NCBI GenBank assembly: GCA_964618175.1
Contig: CAZTZX010000021.1
Span: forward strand, 1 to 29,018
From: DTU018 sp964618175
Lineage (GTDB): Bacteria; Bacillota; Syntrophomonadia; Syntrophomonadales; Syntrophomonadaceae
DNA length: 29,018 bases
Direction of reading: 5' to 3'
The first letter of the stretch is position 1. Every line of letters begins with the position of its first letter. The notes under the pieces were generated by a model. It searched no databases. It was not told where the DNA came from and saw only the letters and a list, made by a program, of their open reading frames with translations. The translations under genes were made by a program, and so were the position numbers. Positions 22,975-29,018 of the stretch are shown piece by piece.

Positions 22975-23485
22975 ACCTCCACTCTTCCACCCAATAATAA
23001 TCTAAATCCTTTACCCCGAATTCTTGGGCATTAATTATGCTCCAGTAGTCGCCCGAACCATAATAAACATCGATCCAATAGGGAGTATCTGAATGGAGAC
23101 GATAGTTTATATCACCAGTATCGATAACCTGTACCGTAGAAAATGATTGACCGTTGATATCCAGAGGTTCTTGAAGATGAAGAGCAGTATCATAAGGGAT
23201 GATGGGTTTAAGGGGATCACCGCCTGCGTTCACCGGATACCGGGGATGAACAGCTACTGCACCGAAAAAGTATTGCTTACCACTGGAAGAGAGAGCGTTT
23301 CCGGAGTGATTAGTATAGGCAGTACCTTTTTGATTATTAACGGAAAAAATGACAAACCAGTTCTCATCAGTAGGTAAAGGTCGTTTTTCGGGTTCCAGCC
23401 GGGTTCCCCACCATATGATAGCTGCTAATAATAACAGACCGACCAGTATCACTATGACATATAACCGATATTTACTAACAGGCAT
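22973..23485 (-). CDS. Membrane-anchored 3D-domain (double-psi barrel) protein
   Basis: A 170-residue protein. I place the start at ATG 23483-23485 because AAGGAGGTG precedes it at ideal spacing; an upstream ATG at 23539 is in frame but has no such site. Residues ~7-27 form one membrane helix, with the rest outside. Residues ~50-165 match the 3D/RlpA-like fold: GTAYTNHSGNALSSSGK, then FGAVAVHPRYPVNAGG (usual AVDPxxIPLG), QVIDTGDIN (second Asp) and YWIDVYYGSGDYWS (third Asp). The first conserved Asp is replaced by His in AVHPR. Such domains occur in cell-wall-acting proteins; YabG/YocH/MltA-like lytic functions are known for the fold. Its stop codon overlaps a REP element. The exact activity is inferred. 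Confidence 0.72.
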   Translation of the reverse strand: MPVSKYRLYVIVILVGLLLLAAIIWWGTRLEPEKRPLPTDENWFVIFSVNNQKGTAYTNHSGNALSSSGKQYFFGAVAVHPRYPVNAGGDPLKPIIPYDTALHLQEPLDINGQSFSTVQVIDTGDINYRLHSDTPYWIDVYYGSGDYWSIINAQEFGVKDLDYYWVEEWR

Positions 23486-23614
23486 GCGACTCACCTCCTT
23501 GGCTGTTTCTTTAGTTTGAGTGAAAAATTGAATTGTCATTCTGCCGCCCAGAGAAAATGGTTAGTCCATTCTCTATATATAACTAATAATTATAGCAAAA
23601 CCACCTATAGCGCA

Positions 23615-23623
23615 TGATATAAT
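23615..23623 (+). promoter_or_regulatory. Extended -10 promoter for the thioesterase/DUF3343 pair
   Basis: TGATATAAT is a perfect extended -10 (TGnTATAAT), 35 bp before the first start codon and 18 bp before the ribosome binding site. No strong -35 hexamer precedes it, which an extended -10 tolerates. Confidence 0.5.
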
Positions 23624-23657
23624 AACGTAGAGTTCACCGAGAAGGAGGAAGAACGGG

Positions 23658-24110
23658 TTGGTGAAAAACATGGGACTTGAAAAGTCTCTATTTGAATATA
23701 TTTGTGACTCAGTAGAGAGTACCCCTTTTTATCAACTGGTGGGCATTCATCTTTCGGCATTGGGAGTGGGCCATGCTGAAGTTAAACTGACAACCTCACC
23801 TCAGCACACTAATCCCATGGGTCTGTTGCATGGCGGAGTTCTAATGTCCTTGGCGGATGCTGCCATGGGAAACGCCATTCGAAGTATGGGTATCAAAGGC
23901 GTTACCGCTGACTGTTCAACTGCTTTTGTGGCTCCAGCTAATTTACAAGGGGAACTACTGGCTCAGGGAAAGGTAGTCAAAGCTGGGAAAAGACTGGTTT
24001 ATGCGCGTGCTGAGGTTTATTCTGATGGAAGAATTGTGGCTGATGTTAAGGGTACCTTTGCTAACGTAGGTACTATCGATCCCAACGAAGCAGGTGAACA
24101 GCATGAATAA
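23658..24110 (+). CDS. PaaI-type hotdog-fold acyl-CoA thioesterase
   Basis: A 150-residue thioesterase that hydrolyses acyl- or aryl-CoA thioesters. The core has SPQHTNPMGLLHGGVLMSLADAAMGNA, the PaaI/YbgC-type hotdog signature where the Asn/His and the HGG loop approach the thioester and Asp/Glu in the following helix is catalytic. STAFVAPANLQGELLAQGKVVKAGKR then gives the central strands. GAAGGAGGAA at 23641-23650 supports TTG 23658 or the GTG one codon later. An extended -10 lies upstream. The 3' end overlaps the start of a DUF3343 gene by 8 bp, so the pair is probably translationally coupled. Substrate unknown; in syntrophic fatty-acid degraders such an enzyme could regulate free CoA, which is only a guess. 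Confidence 0.9.
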   Translation: MVKNMGLEKSLFEYICDSVESTPFYQLVGIHLSALGVGHAEVKLTTSPQHTNPMGLLHGGVLMSLADAAMGNAIRSMGIKGVTADCSTAFVAPANLQGELLAQGKVVKAGKRLVYARAEVYSDGRIVADVKGTFANVGTIDPNEAGEQHE

Positions 24111-24390
24111 GCAATTGTTTAGGGCGCAACAATATTGTTTATTCACATTTGCTACTACCTCGTATGCTCTTAAGGCCGAACGGATTCTTAAAGAGGTCGA
24201 TGCTGATTTTATGATGATACCAACTCTGCGAGAGATTTCATCCAGTTGTGGCTTATCGGTAAAATTTCTGCCGGATCAGCTGGAGAAGTATGCCTCCGAA
24301 CTTAAAAACCAGCAAGTAAGCATTGAGTCAGTTTATCGGGTGGAAAGAAGCGGCCATCGTAATACCGTCGAAAAACTAGATCTGCAGTAA
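24103..24390 (+). CDS. DUF3343 protein (putative Se/S carrier-like)
   Basis: A 95-residue protein of the DUF3343 (Se/S-carrier-like, PF11823) type. It begins with a strand (QYCLFTFATTSYALKAERILKEV) and continues with the family core FMMIPTLREISSSCGLSVKF, where R-E-I-S-x-S-C-G is the signature and Cys49 the likely sulfur/selenium-carrying residue. ATG 24103 overlaps the preceding thioesterase gene by 8 bp with AGGTG before it, so coupling to thioesterase translation is likely; a GTG at 24094 is an alternative start. Family members often sit beside CoA-related, selenium or iron-sulfur genes, but their reaction is not established. A terminator follows at 24414. Confidence 0.82.
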   Translation: MNKQLFRAQQYCLFTFATTSYALKAERILKEVDADFMMIPTLREISSSCGLSVKFLPDQLEKYASELKNQQVSIESVYRVERSGHRNTVEKLDLQ

Positions 24391-24413
24391 AGCCATAAAT
24401 AATTCTATTTGGG

Positions 24414-24442
24414 AGCCGTTTTGAACGGCTTCTTCTGTTTTC
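24414..24442 (+). terminator. Terminator after the DUF3343 gene
   Basis: AGCCGTT (24414-24420) pairs perfectly with AACGGCT (24424-24430) across a TTG loop and is followed by TCTTCTGTTTT. Confidence 0.8.
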
Positions 24443-24502
24443 CTGCCAGTAAGTTTATAGTAGACTAAGTTTTAGAATATGTTAGCAGATGGGATAGGTA
24501 TC

Positions 24503-26563
24503 ATGAATGAATTTACTATAGACAATATGGAAGCCATTTTTCAATCCCAAGGATCCTTGCATAAGGTGATTCCTGACTATCATTACCGCCAAGAGCAAGC
24601 CTCACTGGCGAAAGAGGTGGCTTATGCTCTGGCCAATAGTGAATTTTTAGTGGCCGAGGCGGGTACTGGGGTAGGAAAAACCTTGGCTTATTTGATACCT
24701 GCCGTAGCCTGGTCCATGCAGGAGAAAGAACGGGTGGTAGTGGCTACCCGCACCCGCGCCCTACAGCAGCAAATAATGGAGAAAGACATCCCGGCCCTAA
24801 AGCAAATTCTGCCTTTCGATTTTGAAGCCGCGGAATTGAAGGGACGAGAGAATTATTTGTGCTGGAATAAATATCAAACTATTTTGGGCGGACGTCGCTC
24901 TTTGGAAGCTAAGGAAGAGCGCTTTATTGAAACAGTCTTGACCTGGGCAGAACGAACCAAGAGCGGTGACCGCATGGAATTGCAGCTACCTGGGGAGATG
25001 ATGAAGCACTGGCCGCTGCTGGCAGCCGATCGCTATTACTGTCGTAAGGATTTATGCAAGTATCACGATAAATGTTTTCGGCTTAAGGCTCAGCGCAGAT
25101 GCCAAAAAGCCAATCTGGTGGTAACCAATCACTCGCTGCTATTAGCCGACATAGGCGTAGACAGACGAATTTTGCCTGAGTACACGTGTCTGGTGATCGA
25201 TGAAGCACACAGTTTTGACCGCGAAGCTTTTGATAAATTGTCCTGCGTATTAAACCGATTTGAGATAACAAGATGGTTTACCGGCCTGTATCACCGCGAG
25301 GTTACTCATGAAAGAGGCTATCTCCAGGCTTTACGAACCCGTTTTGCTCATTTGTCAGAACCCATTAACGAGATTCGGCCGCTGATAGAACAAGGAAGCC
25401 AGCTCGCGGAAGAGCTTTTTACTAAACTGGATCAGCATTTGGGCAAGGGGAGCGAATATTCTCGGGTTGTTGCTCCGGCAGATTTGGACAGCAACTGGTT
25501 TAATGACATTATTAATACTTATCTGGAATGGCAAGCTGGACTTAACTTGTTGTTGCGGAATATGGAAAAACTGGCCCAGGAGCTGCAGGGAGAGGAAGAG
25601 GCCGGAGATATACAGGCCTATATCACACAGTTAGAAGAGTTTTCTCATAAGGCTTTTGTTATTTTCGAAGAGGATTTACACCGCGATGACCGTCTGTTGT
25701 GGATAGGCACCACCCGTGGAAAAATTGACGAAGTCTGTTCATCATTACTGGAGATAGAAAATGAATTAGACACCGGTCTGTATCAACACCTTTCCAGTCT
25801 AATAATGGTATCGGCCACCATGGCAGTTGAGGATTCATTTGATCACATCATTCGCCGTAGCGGTTTGATCCGGTATCAGCAAGAGGGCCGGATTCGAATG
25901 CTGCTGGAACACTCGCCTTTTCGCTACGAGGAACAAGCCTGTCTGTTGATGATCAATGATATGGTGAATCCATCTCATGAGCAGTTTAGCTATCAAGTTA
26001 CTGAGGCCCTCTTCAACACAGTAGAAGCTGTAAATGGGCGGGTTATGGCCTTGTTTACTTCCCGCAAACAACTGGGCGATGTGAGCGCATTGCTGCGGCC
26101 TATGTTAAAAGAAAAAGACATTAACCTCCTGGTTCAACATGAAGATGGGGATTTCGGGGCCTTGATGGACGGTTTTGTGAACAGTGAAAAGGCGCTACTT
26201 ATGGGATTGGAGACCTATTGGGAAGGCGTAGATTTGAAAGGTGATCTACTCAAATGTTTGGTGGTGGTGAAATTACCTTTCCGCTCACCTTCTGACCCTT
26301 ACGCCAGCGCAGCTGAGAAATACTGCCGTCATAACCGGCTTAACGCCTTCAGCTATTTCATGTTGCCAGATGCAGCGGTGAGATTCAAGCAGGGTATAGG
26401 GCGCCTCATTCGCAGTGAAGAGGATCGCGGGGTGGCCATTGTATTGGACGGTCGCATAGCCAAGCAATCCTATGGCAAGATATTCCAAAATAGCAGTCCT
26501 ATATCCAACCGGCTTACTATAAGCCGCAACGAAATTTCTCAGCATATCACCGCATGGATCTAA
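24503..26563 (+). CDS. DinG-family ATP-dependent DNA helicase (XPD-like, Fe-S)
   Basis: A 686-residue superfamily-2 5'-3' helicase related to DinG/XPD/YoaA. Helicase motifs in order: Q-motif-like YHYRQEQASLAKEV, Walker A AEAGTGVGKT (51-60), TRTRALQQQ, DEAH box VIDEAHSF, SATMA (motif III), ALFTSRKQLGDV, LMGLETYWEGVDLKG and QGIGRLIRSEEDRG (motif VI). Cysteines C120, C180, C185 and C191 have XPD-type spacing for a [4Fe-4S] cluster between motifs I and II. There is no 3'-5' exonuclease domain at the N-terminus. The start is uncertain: ATG 24503 is taken because a TAGAAT (24472-24477) would start transcription after the alternative ATG at 24479. It stands alone in its unit. It probably acts in replication-fork repair or R-loop/G4 unwinding. 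Confidence 0.93.
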   Translation: MNEFTIDNMEAIFQSQGSLHKVIPDYHYRQEQASLAKEVAYALANSEFLVAEAGTGVGKTLAYLIPAVAWSMQEKERVVVATRTRALQQQIMEKDIPALKQILPFDFEAAELKGRENYLCWNKYQTILGGRRSLEAKEERFIETVLTWAERTKSGDRMELQLPGEMMKHWPLLAADRYYCRKDLCKYHDKCFRLKAQRRCQKANLVVTNHSLLLADIGVDRRILPEYTCLVIDEAHSFDREAFDKLSCVLNRFEITRWFTGLYHREVTHERGYLQALRTRFAHLSEPINEIRPLIEQGSQLAEELFTKLDQHLGKGSEYSRVVAPADLDSNWFNDIINTYLEWQAGLNLLLRNMEKLAQELQGEEEAGDIQAYITQLEEFSHKAFVIFEEDLHRDDRLLWIGTTRGKIDEVCSSLLEIENELDTGLYQHLSSLIMVSATMAVEDSFDHIIRRSGLIRYQQEGRIRMLLEHSPFRYEEQACLLMINDMVNPSHEQFSYQVTEALFNTVEAVNGRVMALFTSRKQLGDVSALLRPMLKEKDINLLVQHEDGDFGALMDGFVNSEKALLMGLETYWEGVDLKGDLLKCLVVVKLPFRSPSDPYASAAEKYCRHNRLNAFSYFMLPDAAVRFKQGIGRLIRSEEDRGVAIVLDGRIAKQSYGKIFQNSSPISNRLTISRNEISQHITAWI

Positions 26564-26661
26564 GGACGCTTTAGAGCGGCTAAACTTTTCGGGGGAACCT
26601 TTTCTATTAAATTTTCATATTAATAGATAACTCTTAGCAAACGCACAAGGAGGCAGTGAAT

Positions 26662-26727
26662 GTGAAAGTGTATTATTTCAGAATTCCCTTATTTCTGCGC
26701 AGTTTTTTGCTTAAGATTTGGGGTTAG
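26662..26727 (+). CDS. spoVM: Candidate SpoVM (spore coat/cortex assembly micro-protein)
   Basis: A 21-residue frame starting GTG 26662, with perfect AAGGAGG at 26647-26653 (8-bp spacing). The peptide begins MKVYYFRIPLFLRSFLLK. B. subtilis SpoVM, a 26-residue amphipathic helix, begins MKFYTIKLPKFLGG. Shared are the Met-Lys start, Tyr4, a basic residue at 7, an aliphatic residue at 8, Pro9 (essential for recognising the curved forespore membrane), Phe11 and Leu12, and the remainder is an amphipathic helix. It recruits SpoIVA to the forespore surface. A TTCATATT at 26614-26621 resembles a sigma-E -35, but no convincing -10 follows. It is shorter than the B. subtilis protein, ending at WG. Annotation pipelines often miss it because of its size. 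Confidence 0.65.
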   Translation: MKVYYFRIPLFLRSFLLKIWG

Positions 26728-26792
26728 GTATTAAGTAGGTCGTGGGAGGTTGAGCCCCAATAGGGGACATAGATGCCAGGGGGGCCAGGCCA

Positions 26793-26864
26793 ATGCCAAG
26801 TTTACGGTTTATCATGGGGCTGTGCCTGATAGCAGTCGGTTTATTGCTTCTATATTTATCATAA
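26793..26864 (+). CDS. Possible 23-residue hydrophobic micro-protein
   Basis: ATG 26793 has a G-run (AGGGGGG, 26778-26784) about 8 bp upstream. The product begins MPSLRFIMGLCLIAVG and is one membrane helix ending LYLS, with basic Arg5 inside. The frame is followed 21 bp later by a strong terminator at 26885, so the spoVM candidate and this frame may form one short transcript. No homologue is known to me. Existence is uncertain. Confidence 0.35.
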   Translation: MPSLRFIMGLCLIAVGLLLLYLS

Positions 26865-26884
26865 AAAAGAGAATAAAAAGCGTT

Positions 26885-26917
26885 AGAGCCGGAGGTAGCC
26901 GGCTCTTGTTGTTTTTA
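26885..26917 (+). terminator. Terminator after the micro-ORFs
   Basis: AGAGCCGG (26885-26892) pairs perfectly with CCGGCTCT (26899-26906) across a 6-base loop, followed by TGTTGTTTTT. On the minus strand a T-run follows after 5 bases, so it may work in both directions for the convergent gene. Confidence 0.8.
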
Positions 26918-26959
26918 GGGCAAAATGGTCTGAACCCCCCCTGGCAATTCTAAGACAGA

Positions 26960-27331
26960 TTATCCTTCGCTCAAACCTATCCCGAGTATGCCACCCAGGC
27001 CTCCAGCAGTAACTGTTATGGCTAGCGTACTCAGAAAAGACTTGAAGCTGATAGAATCTGGGGAGAATCCCACAGCTCCAATAATCATAAGTATGAAAAA
27101 CGCTAATCCGATGGTCATTCCTCGTACCAGCCCTTTGCTTCCATATTGGCGGCTTACCGCACAACCAGCAGAAAAAACAGTTATTATCAGTATCAATTTA
27201 CCCAGGGTAGGTAGGAGAGTCTCCCTGATTCCGCTGTAGTAGACAACTATGGCGGTAGCCAGACATAGAAGCAGAGACCATACCAGAGCCTTGCCAATAG
27301 TTTTCAGTTCTATGGATGCTTTTCCGCTCAA
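26960..27331 (-). CDS. TIGR04086/YrzE-like four-helix membrane protein
   Basis: A 123-residue protein with four predicted membrane helices: about ALVWSLLLCLATAIVVYYSG, KLILIITVFSAGCAVS, GMTIGLAFFILMIIGAVGF and FLSTLAITVTAGGLGGILGIG. The pattern helix-GCAVSRQYGSKGLVRGMTIGL-helix matches the TIGR04086 (DUF3792) family of small Firmicute membrane proteins. B. subtilis YrzE, near ruvAB/yajC, is a member; function is unknown. The start is fixed at TTG 27331 by AAGGAGG 8 bp upstream; a GTG at 27340 lies inside that site and is rejected. It is convergent with the micro-ORFs and divergent from the ZIP gene. Confidence 0.82.
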   Translation of the reverse strand: MSGKASIELKTIGKALVWSLLLCLATAIVVYYSGIRETLLPTLGKLILIITVFSAGCAVSRQYGSKGLVRGMTIGLAFFILMIIGAVGFSPDSISFKSFLSTLAITVTAGGLGGILGIGLSEG

Positions 27332-27381
27332 AGGTAGCACCTCCTTATTCTGAAAATATGAAGAGCTGATGATTATTATGA

Positions 27382-27427
27382 CTGCAAAACAGGCCGGTCC
27401 GTTTACCCAATGACTGTCATTTTGCAG
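27382..27427. promoter_or_regulatory. Nested inverted repeats in front of the ZIP transporter gene
   Basis: CTGCAAAA (27382-27389) is complementary to TTTTGCAG (27420-27427), and inside lies the perfect palindrome AATGAC-T-GTCATT (27409-27421). They occupy the 161-bp divergent gap between the TIGR04086-like gene and the ZIP gene and could be a metalloregulator site. No match to known Zur or Fur boxes was evident. Confidence 0.35.
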
Positions 27428-27492
27428 CGATATTTGTCATCATGGCAGAACATTAGTCGAGGCCTAATGAAGCCGCTTCACCCGGCATAGAA

Positions 27493-28230
27493 ATGTATAA
27501 AAACCGGATGGGGGAAGCTGGCTTGGATCAACTGCTATTATGGAGTATGCTGGCCGGGATCTGCACTGCTATTGGAGCTATCATGCTGTTTATCAAACGT
27601 CGCTGGAGTAGTGCCAGTCTGGCAGTTTTCCTGGGGTTAGCTTCGGGGGTCATGATAGCTGTGGTAGTATTTGACATGCTTCCTTCGGCACTTGCCTATG
27701 CCGGGTTTGGATCAACCATCAAAGGCGTAGCCGGCGGCTTCTTGATTCTATATTTGTTTGACCGATTTGCTCTGGAAAAATTGTCACGGGGTGATACTTT
27801 ACTTGGCCTGGGCTATTTAATCATGTTGGGAATCGCTATGCATGATTTGCCTGAGGGGATGGCTATTGCTCTGGGTCATGAAATGAAGGACCGAACCGGT
27901 ATGGTGATAGCACTAGGCATTGGCATTCACAATATACCAGAAGGCATGGCGATCGCTGCACCCTTACTTATGGGCGGGGTGCGGCGGTTACGGATTTTAG
28001 TGCAAACGGCTCTTATTGGCCTCATAACACCTTTAGGCACCATTTTAGGGCAGGCGGTGATCCATACCTTACCATTTATGCTGCCGCTCATGCTGGGCCT
28101 GGCCTCAGGAATAATGCTTTACCTGGTTTTGTTTCAGCTATGGCCCCAGGCGGGCGTACAGGATCGACGCATGCGCTGGTATGGATTTCTCCTAGGGATG
28201 CTAATAATATTTACAGCCACCTTTGTGTGA
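27493..28230 (+). CDS. ZIP-family divalent metal transporter
   Basis: A 245-residue transporter of zinc or other divalent metals. About eight hydrophobic segments are visible. Two central helices carry the metal-site motifs HDLPEGMAIALG and HNIPEGMAIAAP (HxxPEG pairs), which define the family and bind the metal with His and Glu. GLASGVMIAVVVFDMLPSAL resembles the TM2/TM3 ZIP pattern. The start is uncertain: ATG 27493 lacks a ribosome binding site, whereas TTG 27523 has GGGGGAAG 5-10 bp upstream and removes ten residues without hurting the first helix. Nested inverted repeats lie upstream. No partner is adjacent; the following ydcZ-like gene, 57 bp on, has its own ribosome binding site in a hairpin. 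Confidence 0.92.
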   Translation: MYKNRMGEAGLDQLLLWSMLAGICTAIGAIMLFIKRRWSSASLAVFLGLASGVMIAVVVFDMLPSALAYAGFGSTIKGVAGGFLILYLFDRFALEKLSRGDTLLGLGYLIMLGIAMHDLPEGMAIALGHEMKDRTGMVIALGIGIHNIPEGMAIAAPLLMGGVRRLRILVQTALIGLITPLGTILGQAVIHTLPFMLPLMLGLASGIMLYLVLFQLWPQAGVQDRRMRWYGFLLGMLIIFTATFV

Positions 28231-28242
28231 GTATAAAAACAA

Positions 28243-28284
28243 AAGGTCTTTCTTAAACTAAGCCAAAATGTTTAAGGAGACCTT
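28243..28284 (+). promoter_or_regulatory. Hairpin sequestering the ribosome binding site of the YdcZ-like gene
   Basis: AAGGTCT (28243-28249) pairs with AGACCTT (28278-28284) and CTTAAAC (28252-28258) with GTTTAAG (28270-28276), with a small asymmetric internal loop. The loop is 11 bases. The Shine-Dalgarno TTAAGGAGA (28272-28280) is completely within the 3' strand, and no T-run follows, so this looks like translation control, not termination. Confidence 0.5.
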
Positions 28285-28287
28285 CTA

Positions 28288-28728
28288 TTGAATTGGTTGT
28301 ATATTGGAATCGCTGCCATCTCGGGTGCAGCTATGGCACTGCAGGGAACTTTTAATGCTACTCTCGGTAAAATTTTGGGCCTGTGGGAATCAACCCTAAT
28401 AGTACACCTCATCGGGACTTTAGTTGCCCTATTGATTATTTTTGTAGCAGGAATGGGATTTGGTAATGTCGGCAAGTTGAGTCAGGTGCCCTGGTGGGCT
28501 TATTTGGGTGGTCTGTTGAGTGTGATCATCATTTATGCGGTAGCTCGTTCCATACCGCAAATAGGTGTGGGTAATGCTACTACTGCCATTATTGTAGCCC
28601 AGATATCCACAGCTATTCTGATTGATAGCCTGGGTATTTTCGGTATGAAGAAACTAGACTTTCAATGGTTAGACCTGCTAGGGGTAATATTGTTTGTTGT
28701 GGGAGCCCGTATACTGCTGATAGATTAA
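28288..28728 (+). CDS. YdcZ/DUF606-type DMT-family transporter
   Basis: A 146-residue membrane protein of the small drug/metabolite-transporter-like DUF606 (PF04657, YdcZ) group. TTG 28288 has AAGGAGA 9 bp upstream. Four to five helices are visible: MNWLYIGIAAISGAAMALQGTFNATLGK (with the QGxxNaxLG family pattern), VHLIGTLVALLIIFVAG, WWAYLGGLLSVIIIYAVA, NATTAIIVAQISTAILIDSLG and a last helix LLGVILFVVGARIL. The family's usual function is a half-size transporter acting as dimer or homologue pair; the substrate is unknown. It follows the ZIP gene by 57 bp, with its ribosome binding site in a hairpin. Confidence 0.88.
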   Translation: MNWLYIGIAAISGAAMALQGTFNATLGKILGLWESTLIVHLIGTLVALLIIFVAGMGFGNVGKLSQVPWWAYLGGLLSVIIIYAVARSIPQIGVGNATTAIIVAQISTAILIDSLGIFGMKKLDFQWLDLLGVILFVVGARILLID

Positions 28729-28736
28729 CCAGACAA

Positions 28737-28973
28737 TCAGAACATGAAGGGGACATTTACCAGCACCACGATAATGGCAATTAATACGGTTACGATGCCG
28801 ACAACCCCGCTCCAGAAGGGAACCGGATAAAGAAATTTGGCCAGGTCAATGTAATAACTGACCAGGTCTTCTTTTTTTATCTGACCAAACTTTTTGGTGG
28901 CTAACAGATAAGCAGAGTAGGCAAAGATGACTAATACTAATCCAATTAATAGCAGAACCGATGCAACTTTCAC
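28737..28973 (-). CDS. Small two-helix membrane protein of unknown function
   Basis: A 78-residue protein starting GTG 28971-28973 with AGGAGGT 7 bp upstream. Two membrane helices are clear: ASVLLLIGLVLVIFAYSAYLLA (4-25) and FWSGVVGIVTVLIAIIVVLVNV (53-74), connected by a charged cytoplasmic loop with KKFGQIKKEDLVSYYIDLAKFLYP. There is no known motif. It is convergent with the YdcZ-like gene, 8 bp apart. A symmetric -10-like palindrome at 28999 lies in front of it. Confidence 0.65.
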   Translation of the reverse strand: MKVASVLLLIGLVLVIFAYSAYLLATKKFGQIKKEDLVSYYIDLAKFLYPVPFWSGVVGIVTVLIAIIVVLVNVPFMF

Positions 28974-28998
28974 TTCTCAACCTCCTATCGTCATATCT

Positions 28999-29012
28999 AT
29001 GATTATAATCAT
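28999..29012 (-). promoter_or_regulatory. Palindrome enclosing a TATAAT element
   Basis: ATGATTATAATCAT is a perfect 14-bp palindrome whose minus-strand centre contains TATAAT, ~33 bp before the GTG start of the small membrane protein. It is a plausible -10 and operator; the -35 region is outside the window. Confidence 0.35.
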
Positions 29013-29018
29013 AAAACC

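Overview
The window looks like the chromosome of an endospore-forming, strictly anaerobic Clostridia-type Firmicute. A Syntrophomonadaceae-like relative would fit, but that is inference. The support is: strong AGGAGG-type ribosome binding sites with many TTG/GTG starts; sporulation genes (spoIIP, a very short spoVM candidate, a GerMN/Gmad2 lipoprotein); a membrane-anchored ferredoxin-like Fe-S protein; a DUF3343 Se/S-carrier-like protein; and many small membrane proteins. I found no prophage, transposase, CRISPR array or rRNA. One tRNA gene, tRNA-Arg(CCG), is present.

Layout. 1-1424: the 3' part of a beta-phosphoglucomutase-like HAD gene overlaps a glucokinase gene by one base; together they feed glucose phosphates into glycolysis. 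An antisense remnant of a BlaR1/MecR1-type (M56) membrane peptidase abuts and overlaps the glucokinase end. 1774-7089: a GNAT acetyltransferase, a small conserved-looking protein, a cysteine-dense membrane ferredoxin, a secreted stalk-domain protein, a GerMN/Gmad2 lipoprotein and a DUF5661-like protein. 7090-9073: a long structured leader and a six-TM chemoreceptor. 9270-11681: an unknown membrane-anchored protein and a 5'-truncated serpin fused to an unfamiliar C-terminal domain. 11682-14796: palindromes, tRNA-Arg, an MFS exporter, a small membrane protein and spoIIP.

14873-22820 is the most interesting part. S-adenosylhomocysteine hydrolase (ahcY) is divergent, across 132 bp, from a tight four-gene operon: a GT4 glucosyltransferase, a GH57 alpha-glucan branching enzyme, a second GH57 protein with a DUF1925/DUF1926-like C-terminal part, and a SAM-dependent methyltransferase. 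The GT4/GH57/methyltransferase combination recalls the mycobacterial Rv3032-Rv3031-Rv3030 cluster linked to 6-O-methylglucose lipopolysaccharide. I propose that this locus makes a branched, possibly O-methylated alpha-glucan, with AhcY removing the SAH by-product. The similarity is by gene content and motif reading only.

22821-29018: a REPIN-like inverted repeat pair, a 3D-domain protein, a hotdog thioesterase translationally coupled to a DUF3343 protein, a DinG-family helicase, the spoVM candidate and a second micro-ORF, a TIGR04086-like membrane protein, a ZIP metal transporter, a YdcZ-type DMT protein and a small membrane protein. Two genes (spoIIP and the ydcZ-like gene) have ribosome binding sites buried in hairpins.
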